A DNA stretch of 28,000 bases from Isochrysis galbana (Eukaryota; Haptophyta; Isochrysidales; Isochrysidaceae): positions 2,038,237-2,066,236 of the forward strand of contig CM030932.1 of assembly GCA_018136815.1 (NCBI GenBank), in the 5' to 3' direction. Each line of letters begins with the position of its first letter. Within the stretch, counting starts at the first letter, position 1. The notes under the pieces are model-generated. The model was not told where the DNA came from. It worked only from the letters and a program-made list of their open reading frames with translations, and ran no database searches. The position numbers and the translations under genes are program-made. This document shows positions 9,358 through 18,483 of this stretch, one piece after another.

Positions 9358-9666
9358 TTACTTCTTGATGCGTTCCTCCTTGAAAAGGACCCGCTTGTTG
9401 ACAACTGGATCAAACTTGAGGAGCTGGAGCTTCTCCACGCCTGCGCGGAAGTTCTTGAGCTTGGTGTAGAAGTAGCCGGTTCCAGCCTGGCTAACAAGAC
9501 GAATCACTTGCAGTCCCTGCAGTCCCGATGAGAACGCTAGTGAGGGGCGTCAGGAGTGAGGGTGGCCTATCTGGGAGCAACGTGCAACTAGAGTGCTTCC
9601 TCGTTCCCCTTCTTCTCCCTCTCCCTGCCTCTTCACACAGGCGCGCACCTTTTTCGCCTTGGCCAT
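9358..9666 (-). CDS. MRPL33: Mitochondrial-type large-subunit ribosomal protein bL33
   Basis: Two exons on the minus strand: 9649-9666 (MAKAKK only) and 9358-9516, with a 132-bp phase-0 intron (GTGCGC...GCAG). The 58-aa product has the bL33 signature [18 protein letters not shown], then [20 protein letters not shown] and a KK end, and is full length for the family. bL33 sits in the large ribosomal subunit near the tRNA exit site. A nuclear copy that keeps the bacterial MAK start and has no long presequence fits mitochondrial bL33; a plastid protein would need a bipartite leader. The stop is 17 bp from the GT31 start codon on the same strand. The short first exon is supported by the frame, the splice sites and the MAK start. 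Confidence 0.9.
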
Positions 9667-9944
9667 CAACGCGGTCTCTTTCTGTGGTGATGGGCCACGC
9701 CGTCGGTCAGCCGCACGCCCACGTGTAGCGCGGGGACGAGGCGAGGGAGTGTGGCTTGGGGCGGCGCGAGGCGGGGAGAGGGGAGAGGCGGGCGCCGCGC
9801 CTGCCGCACTCCCGTCACTCCACACTACCAGTAAAAATGGGGAGGGCAGTACCTTCTTCCTTCGTGCAAATGTCATATGTTACCCCCCAGGAGCCAACGC
9901 CCCCCAGGAGCTCTCGGGGCGTTAGTAATTGTGGTCTTGTAGAG

Positions 9945-10092
9945 CATCTTGTTGGCTAGCATCCCTAGCCACATACACCGGACGAGCCATGCGCCAACCG
10001 CGCACACCCCCATCGCGGGGTAGGGGCTCCGTTGCCGATGAAGGCTATGGACCACAGCACTAAGGTTATGTTCGCACAACAAGAAAAACTCT
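9945..10092 (-). repeat. LTR-like dispersed repeat, inverted copy of 18484-18632
   Basis: The reverse complement aligns with 18484-18632 over about 148 bp, with about 70 bp identical in the middle (GGAGCCCCTACCCCGCGATG through GTATGTGGCTAGG). Both copies contain a frame reading MGVCAVGAWLVRCMWLGM, probably fortuitous. The plus copy is close to a copia integrase remnant, so retroelement origin is likely. Confidence 0.6.
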
Positions 10093-11331
10093 AACACACC
10101 CCCATCGCCAAAGGCGAAACCCTCGTCCCCAATCATTGCTGTTTCCCAGAAGAGGTACAAGCTTACCTTTGAGGCTGAAACGTGCTCAAGCGTCAAAGAC
10201 ATAGGCCAGCAACGATTGGCGGCATCCAGACCCAGGGCTTACGTTCACTGCTAGTTGGTTATATTAAGCCGGGGCGAAACCAGGAAGAAGCGAATTGTGA
10301 TGCTTAGGGAATGGGACATGCAAGATTTTGGATCAATTGGTAGTACCAAGAGCGAGATTGAACGATACTACTTAGAAAATCATAAAACTACTTCGCGATC
10401 ATAAAAAAGGGAGTCCAAATCTCCGCGGCCGCGCGGCGGGGGGGATAAGCGGAGTCTCTGCCGTGCGGGGGCGGCGAAAGGGGGGTGCGGGCGGGTGGCC
10501 ATGGCTTTCCTACGCGTCCGCTTGGCGCTGCGGCGGCCGGAGCAGCGCTTAAGGGGGTGCAGGCGGAGGGCATGGCCTGGGAGGCCGAAGCAAAAGTGTC
10601 CTCAGGCTGCGGCCGTCGCGCGCGGCGTGCGTAGGCCCCACTGGCCAGCTGTCCCACGCTCAGCGCATTCAGCTCAACGCGCGTGAGGCTGAGCCTGCGA
10701 ATGATGGCGCTGGCGTGCTGTCTGTGTGCGCGCGCTATCGGCCCTGGTTGTTGTCAACCAGAGTGGCTTGGTGGGAAATCCAAAGCGAAGACACGCTCCG
10801 GCCATCGCTGCGGAATCTCTCTCTCTCTCTCTCGCTCTCTCTCTCCGTCTCTCGCGACGTGTTTGAGTTACCGGCGATGTGGGGTCTCGGTTATTTCACG
10901 TTTTGCTTGGTTTGGGTGAATGATTCTGGTGCGTTCGTGAGTCGGTGCATCCTGTGGTTTTCTGCATCGTTGTCCGTTGTCCGACGTCCTGTCGTCAGTC
11001 GTCATCCGTCGCCCTCGCTCTCGTCGCTCTCGCTCTCGTAACACTCGTACCCTACAAACTCGCCTCGCCTCACCAGCCCTTGCCAACACAGCCCTCCTCT
11101 CACTCACCCTCCTCTCGTCGCTCGCTCGATGTCTCGATGTCGATGTCGCTTTCGCCGCCGTCCTCGCCCTCGCCCAAGCCCGCCTGCCCGCCTTCCTCTG
11201 CTGACGGGCCTCAGCCCGTCAGCGTCTCCGAAGTCGTCTCCTCCGCCGCGCCTGCCGCCGGTCTGCCTCCTTCCTCATTGCCCTCAGGCCCTTTGGGCCA
11301 TCCCAATTCGTCATCGCCGTGGCTATTCTCC
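10093..11331. other. Intergenic, with CT microsatellite
   Basis: No gene is supported. A CT dinucleotide tract lies at about 10816-10856 and a TCGCTC-rich stretch near 11005-11040. Two frames between 11129 and 11350 are open and proline-rich. They continue in open frames after 12507 if the inserted element is disregarded, but no family is recognised. Confidence 0.35.
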
Positions 11332-11374
11332 TATGCAGGACGTGTGCAAGAAAACTATTGTTATAGTTTGACCT

Positions 11375-12358
11375 ATGGAGCGTGCCGCGACCGCTCCCGA
11401 GCCCCAGGCGACCCTCGCCACCGCGCCCCACCTGGGACGCCCCACGCCGCCCGAGGCGGCTCGTCAGAAAGCCCTCTCAAAGCCCATCCAGCCCATCCAA
11501 ACCACACCCGCGCAAGCGCGCGGGGTGGCGAGCACTGGCACCGAACGGGTTGCCACCATGGCTTTGCGTAGCATGCAGGGGGTCTTGGAGACCCCCTCCA
11601 ACAGTGGGAAACCCTCCCACCCCAAGAGCACCTCATGTGGGAGGGCAGCTCAGCTGCCCTCCCCATGGTGGAAACCTCTACCATCAGTGCACCCAACATG
11701 GGAGGGCACTTCACAACCATCAATCTCCTACGGAGAGCACCCTAAGCCTCTGTTTTCCATGTTGAGTCACTTCTCGTTTTCACCCCACTCCTTTGGGCCA
11801 CAAGAACCTACAACTCAGTGCCCTGCCTTGGGCACTCCTTCAACACTTGACTCCCTCTCCCACTCTCCCTTCCCTCTACAACCAACCCAAGTAGCACGAC
11901 CCCCCTCGCCCTCTGTTCAAAGCACCAAAAATTTCAACTCAAGACTCATGTTGATACACTTCTCATTTTCACCCCACTATTGTGGGCCACAATCACCTAC
12001 AACTCAGTGCCCTGCCTTGGGCCCTCTTCCAACACTTCACTCCCTCTCCCACTCCCTCTTGGAACTACAAGCAACCCAAGAAGCACAACCCCCCTCGCCC
12101 TCTGTTTCAAGCACCAAAAATTTCGACTTAAGACAAGAGGGAGGATATGTCTTGAGGCGGCGTCGCTGCCCATGCCTAGCGCAAGGGTATAGCGCCCCCA
12201 CTCAGACATCTCCTTCCCCACAGCTCCTCTCTGAGGAGTTGCTGCTCTCCCTCCCATCAGGCCCCCTTGCCTGCGAGACCAAAACAGGAGCTCCTGGCGT
12301 GGGGGGCTGTTTGAGTGTGGAGGGAGGGGCGCTCCAGCTAGCGCAGGTAGAAAGCTAG
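11375..12358 (+). CDS. Hypothetical Pro/Ser-rich 327-aa ORF inside the inserted element
   Basis: It starts MERAATAPEPQAT, the same start as the 6604 fragment and similar to the frames at 3137 and 6346. The product is rich in Pro, Ser, Thr and His. Residues about 130-255 are two tandem 63-residue units sharing HFSFSPH, TTQCPALG, SLSHS, PPSPSV and STKNF. The 189-bp unit keeps the frame. No domain is recognised. The frame could be coincidental, but differences between units stay in frame and do not create stops. An intrinsically disordered protein or a non-coding repeat are both possible. Confidence 0.3.
   Translation: MERAATAPEPQATLATAPHLGRPTPPEAARQKALSKPIQPIQTTPAQARGVASTGTERVATMALRSMQGVLETPSNSGKPSHPKSTSCGRAAQLPSPWWKPLPSVHPTWEGTSQPSISYGEHPKPLFSMLSHFSFSPHSFGPQEPTTQCPALGTPSTLDSLSHSPFPLQPTQVARPPSPSVQSTKNFNSRLMLIHFSFSPHYCGPQSPTTQCPALGPLPTLHSLSHSLLELQATQEAQPPSPSVSSTKNFDLRQEGGYVLRRRRCPCLAQGYSAPTQTSPSPQLLSEELLLSLPSGPLACETKTGAPGVGGCLSVEGGALQLAQVES
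11641..11661. repeat. 21-bp near-perfect palindrome
   Basis: GAGGGCAGCT and AGCTGCCCTC are separated by one base, giving a 10-bp perfect stem inside the inserted element. Confidence 0.6.
11768..12138 (+). repeat. Two tandem 189-bp units
   Basis: The unit beginning CACTTCTC at 11768 recurs at 11957, a period of 189 bp, with long stretches identical (for example CTACAACTCAGTGCCCTGCC). The period is 63 codons, which preserves the surrounding open frame. Confidence 0.8.
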
Positions 12359-12507
12359 TGAAGAGCTGGGTGGCATAAGGGGGAAGGGTGCTTGCGCTTG
12401 CCGCGGCAGGGAGTCCTGTCTTGAGTTAGCGCTAGTTCCGTTCCTTTGCCGCGCCGCGACCCATAAAAATTTGTTAAAAATTTAAATTTATGCAGGACGT
12501 GTGCAAG

Positions 12508-13267
12508 CTGGCCAAAGACAAAGACAGCCCGCTTGTTTTGCCGTCTTTGCTCTTGGGACTTTGGAGACCACCGCCCCCGCAGCCGCCAGCCGTGTTTTCC
12601 ATCAACCATTTAGGATCTTGGCTAGACGGGGATGAGTCGCCCGGAAAATAAAGAGGGGGAGGGGAGGGAGGCACCTCGGCCCAATAGGCCTAGGGCATGA
12701 TGTTACACCACACACAACCTGCCTGAACAGACCAAGTCGTAAACGTAAGACTTCATATGGGGATCGGAGCATTCCAGTGTATCATCTTTCATCTAGTGGC
12801 ACGGGGGCTCACCAAGGCGAGCGGCGAATAGCAAGCAGGTCAGCCATTAGCAGCACACAAATGGGCATGACAAGGACACGCAACCGCGCAACAGACTTGA
12901 ACGTCTGCTGCACGCTTAACGTGGATAATCGAATATGAATTCCAAAACTACAACGCTCCAACACGCAGCATGCATGATGTATGCACATACGCATGAAGAA
13001 GAAAAAATGGCGTGTGCAATTACGGCAACAAATGACGGCATGCCAGATGGAGTCATGTTGCGCCGTTGCCACATTGAAGACTTCAAAGAATATGATCACT
13101 GATGGGCAGCTCGTGTGGAACAAGGAATTAGGCGGCAACATCCGTCATGATAGAGAACTGCGACGGGCGTCCTGACCCTGCTGAGATGGAAGGTGGAATG
13201 CTTGTACCGAGCACGCATCATTGCGTCATGCCGCATGGGGGTGCACCCACCAACAAACTTTTCTCAG
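12508..13267. other. Intergenic, 3' flank of the methyltransferase
   Basis: A frame of about 45 codons continues past the duplication (LAKDKDSPLVLPSLLLGLW) and stops near 12650. The rest up to 13267 shows no gene and no clear repeat. Confidence 0.35.
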
Positions 13268-13978
13268 TCACGGCTGTGACTCAGTGCGGATCAATCTCGA
13301 GCACCACACATTGTCGATGTCAAGTCCTCGGACCTCGAAGGTCTCGATTTCTTCAAAGTATGCAGACGCTTCATCGAAGAAGATGTCCTCTGTGTACCGG
13401 GTTGGGTACGTAAGAAGTAGCTGGGTGCTTCGTGGTGTTGACAGTTTCACAACCGTCGATAGCAGGTCATCAAATGTGTTCGGTGCATACAAAATATCGC
13501 TCCCACAGATGATGTCAAAATGACCATTGAGGGCAACATTGTATTCGTCCTCTTCACAGCCCCACCGAAGCTGCACCGCTTGTGCAGCATATTCTATGTT
13601 ATTCGCCCGAATGTTAGCTCCAAGCAGTGGCACATTGTCCGGAAGATCGCTCAGCAGCACCTGGGCGCCGGCAGCCGCAGCCGCAAGTCCGCCCACACCC
13701 GTGCCGCTGCCGAGCTCCAGCACTCGCTTCCCCGTCAGCGATGGTTCACTCCCCAGGATAGATGAGAGCGCGAGGCCCGAATCCCAGATACGAGCGCCAG
13801 AGTCGATCGTGAGTGCCGCGCCCTCAGACACGCGTAGATCTCGGGAGCCGACGCGCAGCGTTGCAATACCATCCGCGTGGACTGGCATGGGCGCGACTAC
13901 GCCCGCCACCGCGCTGCAGCTGGCGAGCAGCAGGAGCAACGGCCATTGGGGCGAGCGGCGAGGACGCATCCGGTGCAT
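13268..13978 (-). CDS. METTL21/methyltransferase-16 family SAM-dependent methyltransferase with signal peptide
   Basis: 236 aa from the ATG at 13978; an alternative ATG lies at 13969. Residues 1-36 have a basic start and the hydrophobic WPLLLLLASCSAVAGVVA, a signal peptide or plastid/ER leader. The catalytic domain has the family motifs ARIWDSGLAL (62-71), the SAM-binding VLELGSGTGVGGLA (86-99), LLSDLPD (108-114), N..NN (122-127), DIICGSDILY (155-164) and LLLTYPTRY (187-195). Relatives methylate lysines on proteins, mostly cytosolic, so the leader is unusual and the substrate unknown. The gene is divergent from the light-harvesting gene with 553 bp between start codons. I did not use the ORF extension upstream of residue 1 because it is translated leader sequence. 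Confidence 0.85.
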   Translation of the reverse strand: MHRMRPRRSPQWPLLLLLASCSAVAGVVAPMPVHADGIATLRVGSRDLRVSEGAALTIDSGARIWDSGLALSSILGSEPSLTGKRVLELGSGTGVGGLAAAAAGAQVLLSDLPDNVPLLGANIRANNIEYAAQAVQLRWGCEEDEYNVALNGHFDIICGSDILYAPNTFDDLLSTVVKLSTPRSTQLLLTYPTRYTEDIFFDEASAYFEEIETFEVRGLDIDNVWCSRLIRTESQP

Positions 13979-14531
13979 CTCTTCGCAGGGGAGGTGAAAC
14001 TTCCCTCTTCCGGCTTTCTCCGAGGAGAAGATCCAAAAGGAAGGCCGCCCGGGGGGCTCCGGCAAGGCGGCGAGGGGAGAGAGGCCTCCCCCCCCCCCCG
14101 CTGTATTCTCGTGGACGGGGGGAGCAACCTGCCCGTCTCCCCCCTTCGGTATTCTCTCGCCTCCGCCCCTCCGCCCCCGCCCCCTGCCGTCCCCCCCTTC
14201 GGTATTCTCTCCCCTCCGCCCCTCCGCCCCCGCCCCCTGGCCGTCCCCCCCCTTCGGTATTCTCTCCCCTCCGCCCCTCCGCCCCCCGCCGCCCGGGGGG
14301 GGCGCGAGATTCTCCAGCTAATTTGTGCCAAGCCAGAGGGACCCCCCCCCCCCCCCCCCCGCCCCGCCCCCGCCCCCGCCCCCCCCGCGCCCCGCGCCTC
14401 GCGCGCCCCGACCCCTCCCTGCCATCTCTTCCCTCTATTCAAGCCGTCTTTCTTCTCTCTCCTCGTGAACCCCTCCTCCCCCCCGGCTCGTCTCCTTCTT
14501 GCGAGGCAATCTCTTTCTCTCTCTCGCAGCC
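13979..14531. promoter_or_regulatory. Shared divergent promoter region
   Basis: This 553-bp interval separates the start codons of the methyltransferase (minus) and the light-harvesting gene (plus), so it must contain both promoters. On the plus strand it is overwhelmingly pyrimidine, with a C run of about 20 at 14341 and CT-rich sequence up to the LHC start. No TATA box is visible. Confidence 0.6.
14137..14300 (+). repeat. Minisatellite, three units of 53-55 bp
   Basis: CCTTCGGTATTCTCTC recurs with starts near 14144, 14197 and 14252, each followed by CTCCGCCCCTCCGCCCCCG. It lies in the divergent promoter and could carry repeated factor-binding sites or simply be slippage-prone. Confidence 0.8.
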
Positions 14532-15488
14532 ATGGCGCTCTCCCTCCTCGCCAGGTGCTACAGCGCCTTCTCACCCCCGCGGGCGCGCGACTGCGCCCCA
14601 CCAGCTGCTGCACGTTTAACCAACCGCCTCCTCCCGCTCTGTCTCCCCCTCCCCTCCCCTTGGCAGCCCTCTCGCCCTCGTCAACAATGGCATGCTCCGC
14701 GCTCCGGTCATGCAGCCGGCCTGCCAGGGCATCCAGGCCAAGCTCGACATGGTCGGCGCATGCAAGCCGCTGGGCTTCTTCGATCCTCTCGGCTTCTCGA
14801 AGGACGCCAGCCCTGCCTCGATGGCCAAGTACGCCCCGCGGCCAGACGAGCGCACGCTCTGCGGGAGCAGTGGCAGATTTAAGGCTGCCCTGTGACACTG
14901 CGCTGACGTGCATGCACAATGGGGGAGAGGGGGGGGGGGGGGAGCGAGCTGAACAGCCGTGTGCTGCACTTTCTGACGTTTGTCTTATCTGCTCCGTCAG
15001 GTTCCGCGAGGCCGAGCTCAAGCACGGCCGCGTTGCGATGCTTGCCTGCGCTGGCATGATCACCGCCGACAAGTTCCACCCGCTCTACGATGGAAAGCTC
15101 AGCTCGAACCCGCTTCTCGCCATTGCGCAGGTTCGTGGCCTGCGGCATAGCCAAGTGCTACACCGCACTCCTTATGATGGGTCCGAAAGTGCTGACCCTC
15201 CATGCCGACGTGCATCAGGTTCCGAAGCTTGGCCTCCTCCAGATCCTCCTCTTCATTGGCTTCATGGAGGTCTTCGGCATCCTCAACAGCAGGCGGCCGG
15301 ACTACAAGCCGGGCGATTTCCTCGGCTCCTCGCAGTGGGACACCACCGAAGTGTGGGACAACTACCAGCTTCGTGAGCTGAACAACGGCCGCCTTGCCAT
15401 GTTCGCGTCGATCGGCATGCTCACCCACGCCTACATCACTGGCAAGGGTCCACTTGAGCTCCTCGATGGCTCGTCGATTGTCTTCTAA
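14532..15488 (+). CDS. Light-harvesting chlorophyll a/c-binding protein (FCP/LHC superfamily)
   Basis: Four exons, 14532-14554, 14667-14828, 15001-15130 and 15219-15488, give 194 aa. Introns of 112, 172 and 88 bp have donors GTGCTA, GTACGC and GTTCGT. The product has a short leader (MALSLLASPLALVNNGML), then GFFDPLGFS (44-52), helix 1 with the chlorophyll-ligand motif EAELKHGRVAML (66-76), helix 2 (LGLLQILLFIGFMEVFGI, 109-126), the RPDYKPGDFLG loop, and helix 3 with ELNNGRLAMFA (158-168). This is a complete three-helix antenna protein, probably imported into the thylakoid through a secondary-plastid route. The leader is short for a bipartite signal, so exon 1 is the least certain part. High expression and light regulation are expected from the family, not shown here. 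Confidence 0.92.
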
Positions 15489-16505
15489 ATTGCCACTTGC
15501 GACCTGAGCTGTTCTCCCTTCTGGCGTATTGCTCGGCTGCAGATTTCGGAGGAAGGGTTTGGGATCCACTGGAATAATGTAGTTTGAGTTCCGGAGTTGT
15601 CAGAGATGCTAGCAGCTTACCACCCTCAGCTCGATCCTGGGGCATGCAAATATTCATGATGCTTTTGCTTTCTTAGCTGCGCATCTTGTCGATGCTGCCA
15701 AGATCGCATGCTTATTTTTACAGACAAGTCATTCACAGGCTGGCATCATAGAAATTTCACCAACCCCTTTGTAGGCTCAAAGAAAGGCAACCAAGTTGTC
15801 ATGTTTAGTTCGCGTGGTTGAGGCGCCGCTCGTGCCCTCCCCTCCGGGGCGCGCCGTCGGTCACTCTCCAGAGCGGTCAAACAATGTGGGCGGTGCTGCA
15901 TTTTTCGACCGTCCCCACAAGCCCATAAACAATCCCGGGGGGCCACCTATCACCTGCCGCCACGAAAAATTCCCGAGGAAAATGGTGGGTTTCACCGCCC
16001 CCCTCTGCACACGCACACGCGTTGGGGCTCTAACAGTAAAAAAGTGGCGGTCGTGCCCCAGCCCCGGGGCCGATAAGGTTATTTCGGGGCCGTTGTCTCA
16101 TGACACGCGATTCCCGCGAGATCCGTCCGCGCTGTCGGGCGCCAGACCTTCATCTGGTGCCTAGAGCAGGGGAAGACGTTGGGGAGAGCAGCGGTCATAT
16201 CGACGATGTAGAAATAAGGCAAGGGGACAGCACCGGAGCGCACGCGCCAATCGACCAATCGTCATGAGGCAGCATCAAACGTGTACATAGAGTATGAGTG
16301 TGAGTGTTCACGTGAATTATGATAGCTATACACCTTCAAGCGTCTGTACCGTAACTTTCCCCGAGTACCATAACATGTCGGCCAACGGCAAGACGGTTTC
16401 GTCTATCGAGCGCACCTACGACCGAGTAAGGATCGAGCACAGGCCCACTGCGTCACGATGTGCTCAGGACCTAGCGTGACGCAGGTCAAACCGACAGACC
16501 GTTGC
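15489..16505. other. Convergent intergenic region
   Basis: It lies between the 3' ends of the LHC gene (plus) and the ChaN-like gene (minus). The first 250 bp are probably LHC 3' UTR. Nothing coding is recognised in the rest. Confidence 0.4.
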
Positions 16506-17952
16506 TCAATGGGATGGGAGGAAGCGCACCTGTCCCATCGCAAATGCCTCAACAGAATCGGACGCGGTGTCGCCTCCCAGCACGGATGGCCCACCATCGC
16601 CAACTGCTGTTGCGTAGCGCAATTGGAGAGCAGTGAGCGGGAAGCCGGGACGAAGGAGGGCGCTGTCCGTATCGGCGCAAGTCGGATTGAGCAGCACCGT
16701 GCGCACTCCTCCGAGCCCACCCTGTTTGAGAGCTCGTGCGCATCTGCCGGCTGCACCGCAACCAAACTTCACGTGATCGGAACCAATCATGCCCACGAGT
16801 AGCCCGGTAGGATGATCACGGACCTAGCGCGGTAGTGGCAGAGAGCGAGTGAGACAGATGTCACCGACGACCAGTCTCTCCAAGGTGATGCGCGTACCCA
16901 ATTCGCGGCAGCGGATCCCATTGCCTCATCCCAGAGAAGCCGGCCCGAAAGGAAGTTGCGGAAAGGCATGTCTGCATCCAGTGTTTGGCCGGTCACTGTC
17001 CTTCTCAATATTCCCATACGGGCATGCAGCGCATACGATGATCTGATCACATAGTCGGTGTACTCTTTGAATGCGATCGTCCGCGAGTATTGCCCAAAGC
17101 CCTCTGGTGCTGGGATGTACCGAGCTAGACGATCCGGGGGCAGGCCTCGGAATCCGCCCAACTCGACCTGCAGCAAGGGTGCGACGGGCGCGTGAGGTAT
17201 CAGCACGCATCGATTCTCTGATAGTGACGTAATACAACTACAAAGCGCACCAACGCCAGATCCTCTGAATCCACGTTGAGTGCGAGCAGCCTCGCTCCCG
17301 TCACCCGAGCCGCCTCAAATACAGGCGCATAGCCTTCAAAGGACCAAGTCCAGCGGCGCTCCCAGTCGGTGGCGTCCTTAAGCTCCTCCAAGGATATTTC
17401 TCTGGCTGCATGGGCGCCGGAAGGTGGTGGCGCATGAGGCGTCGCACAGAGGCATTGGACGGCGTGCGACGGGCAACTGGTGCAGTCATGCATCGTCCGT
17501 TGGCCGCAACTCGTACCGCTGTACGCATCGAGCACAGGCTGAAAGCGTCGTTGAACCGCTTCGAGGCCAACCGCGATCTCACGCCCAGGCTGACGTCTAC
17601 GTATTTCCGTCAGCAGCGCCGTCTGTAGCGCATGATCCTGCATCGCATTGTGGTGCTCTCCCAAGAAGATTGCGCTCACACCCGGAGCGCACAGCCTCCC
17701 GAGTGCATCAGAGGTCTGCAGGTCAGAGACGTGCGGGCGTAGCCTGAGGCTGTCAGGCACGACTGCAAAGGCTGATCCGGCCTCGAGCACAGCGGACGGA
17801 GAGCTGGTGAGGAAAGACTGTGCGCCCACCAGCGTGGCCGGTGGCGTGACAGCTGCGAGCGCCGTTCCCTTCACGAGGAGCTTCCTTCGGCTGAGGTGGA
17901 GGGCATTGGTGTGAGTGGCGAGAACGAGCACGAGAGGCCAGCCGGAGCGCAT
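16506..17952 (-). CDS. ChaN-like haem-binding (Tiki superfamily) protein with twin-arginine presequence
   Basis: Four exons on the minus strand: 17517-17952, 17251-17405, 16898-17167 and 16506-16823; 392 aa. Introns are 111, 83 and 74 bp with donors GTACGA, GTGCGC and GTACGC. The N-terminus is hydrophobic (WPLVLVLATHTNAL) followed by SRRKLLVKG and an Ala-rich stretch, which resembles a signal peptide plus Tat-type thylakoid-lumen signal. The ChaN domain follows: AIFLGEHHNAMQDHALQ (94-110), EIAVGLEAVQRRFQPVLD, TDWERRWTW, GARLLALNV, LGGFRGLPPDRLARYIP, and near the end GMIGSDHVKFGCG, the histidine motif of the family. Bacterial ChaN binds haem for iron uptake; plant and algal versions are often plastid-located. 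The final exon is a long 106 codons and only its start is conserved. Confidence 0.85.
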
Positions 17953-18260
17953 TGGAGAAGGGGGGAGGGAAAGGGAGAGAGGGAAAGGAACGGGGGGGGA
18001 GGGGGGGGCAGGGCGGAGGAGGAGAGGAGTTGGATGCGAGTGGCAAGTGAGGAAGAGAGGCGAGCCGGCGAGCGAGGCAAAGGGCGACAAGCGCGCCGAC
18101 GAGACGAGAGGGGCCAGGGCACCGAACAAGAGAGAAAAAAGAGAACGCGGAGGGAGAAGAAGACGAAGGGAAGGCAAGAGGGAGAGGAGGAAGAGAGGCG
18201 AGAGAGCGAGAGGGGAGGGGAGAGGGGGAGGGGAGAGGGGGCGGGGCTGCCGGCTCTCCT
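17953..18260 (-). promoter_or_regulatory. Pyrimidine-rich leader of the ChaN-like gene
   Basis: On the gene's sense (minus) strand this stretch is almost entirely C and T, similar to the leader of the LHC gene. It probably contains the 5' UTR and core promoter. Open frames through it are compositional artefacts. Confidence 0.45.
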
Positions 18261-18483
18261 TCTTCCGATTCTCCGGTGACTCATGAAGAAGTACTCTAGG
18301 CTCTAGGGGAGGATAAAGTACATGTTCGGACGGGGGATAGGGATAATATGGGGGGGGGGGGGATACGAGCATTGAGTACGAAGCCAATTCCTAGCACCCA
18401 TGTCCTTCCCCTTGGTATTTGGTTGGAGCCCCCAATCGGCATTTGAGCCCCCCCCACAAGCACTGTGTCAATGGTATGCGTCA

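Larger units (their letters stand above)
11332..12507 (+). mobile_element. 1138-bp inserted element with 19-bp target-site duplication
   Basis: TATGCAGGACGTGTGCAAG is present exactly at 11332-11350 and 12489-12507. The enclosed 11351-12488 begins with the 62-bp module also found at 6581 and ends in an A/T-rich tail (ATAAAAATTTGTTAAAAATT and more). A long target duplication plus an A-rich 3' end is typical of LINE-machinery retroposition, which suggests a SINE-like or retroposed non-autonomous element. It contains a 327-codon open frame but no recognisable reverse transcriptase, endonuclease or transposase. Confidence 0.7.

Noticed and set aside
13897..15072. 391-codon minus-strand frame opposite the LHC gene
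   Set aside because: It is a Gly/Arg-rich shadow of the C-rich promoter and antisense to real exons.
13877..15376. 499-codon plus-strand frame across the divergent promoter and LHC gene
   Set aside because: It is low-complexity translation of the C-rich minisatellite plus out-of-frame LHC exons and introns.
17953..18387. N-terminal extension of the ChaN-like ORF by 145 codons
   Set aside because: It is translated pyrimidine-rich leader (Pro/Ser/Leu only). The ATG at 17952 starts a proper signal sequence.
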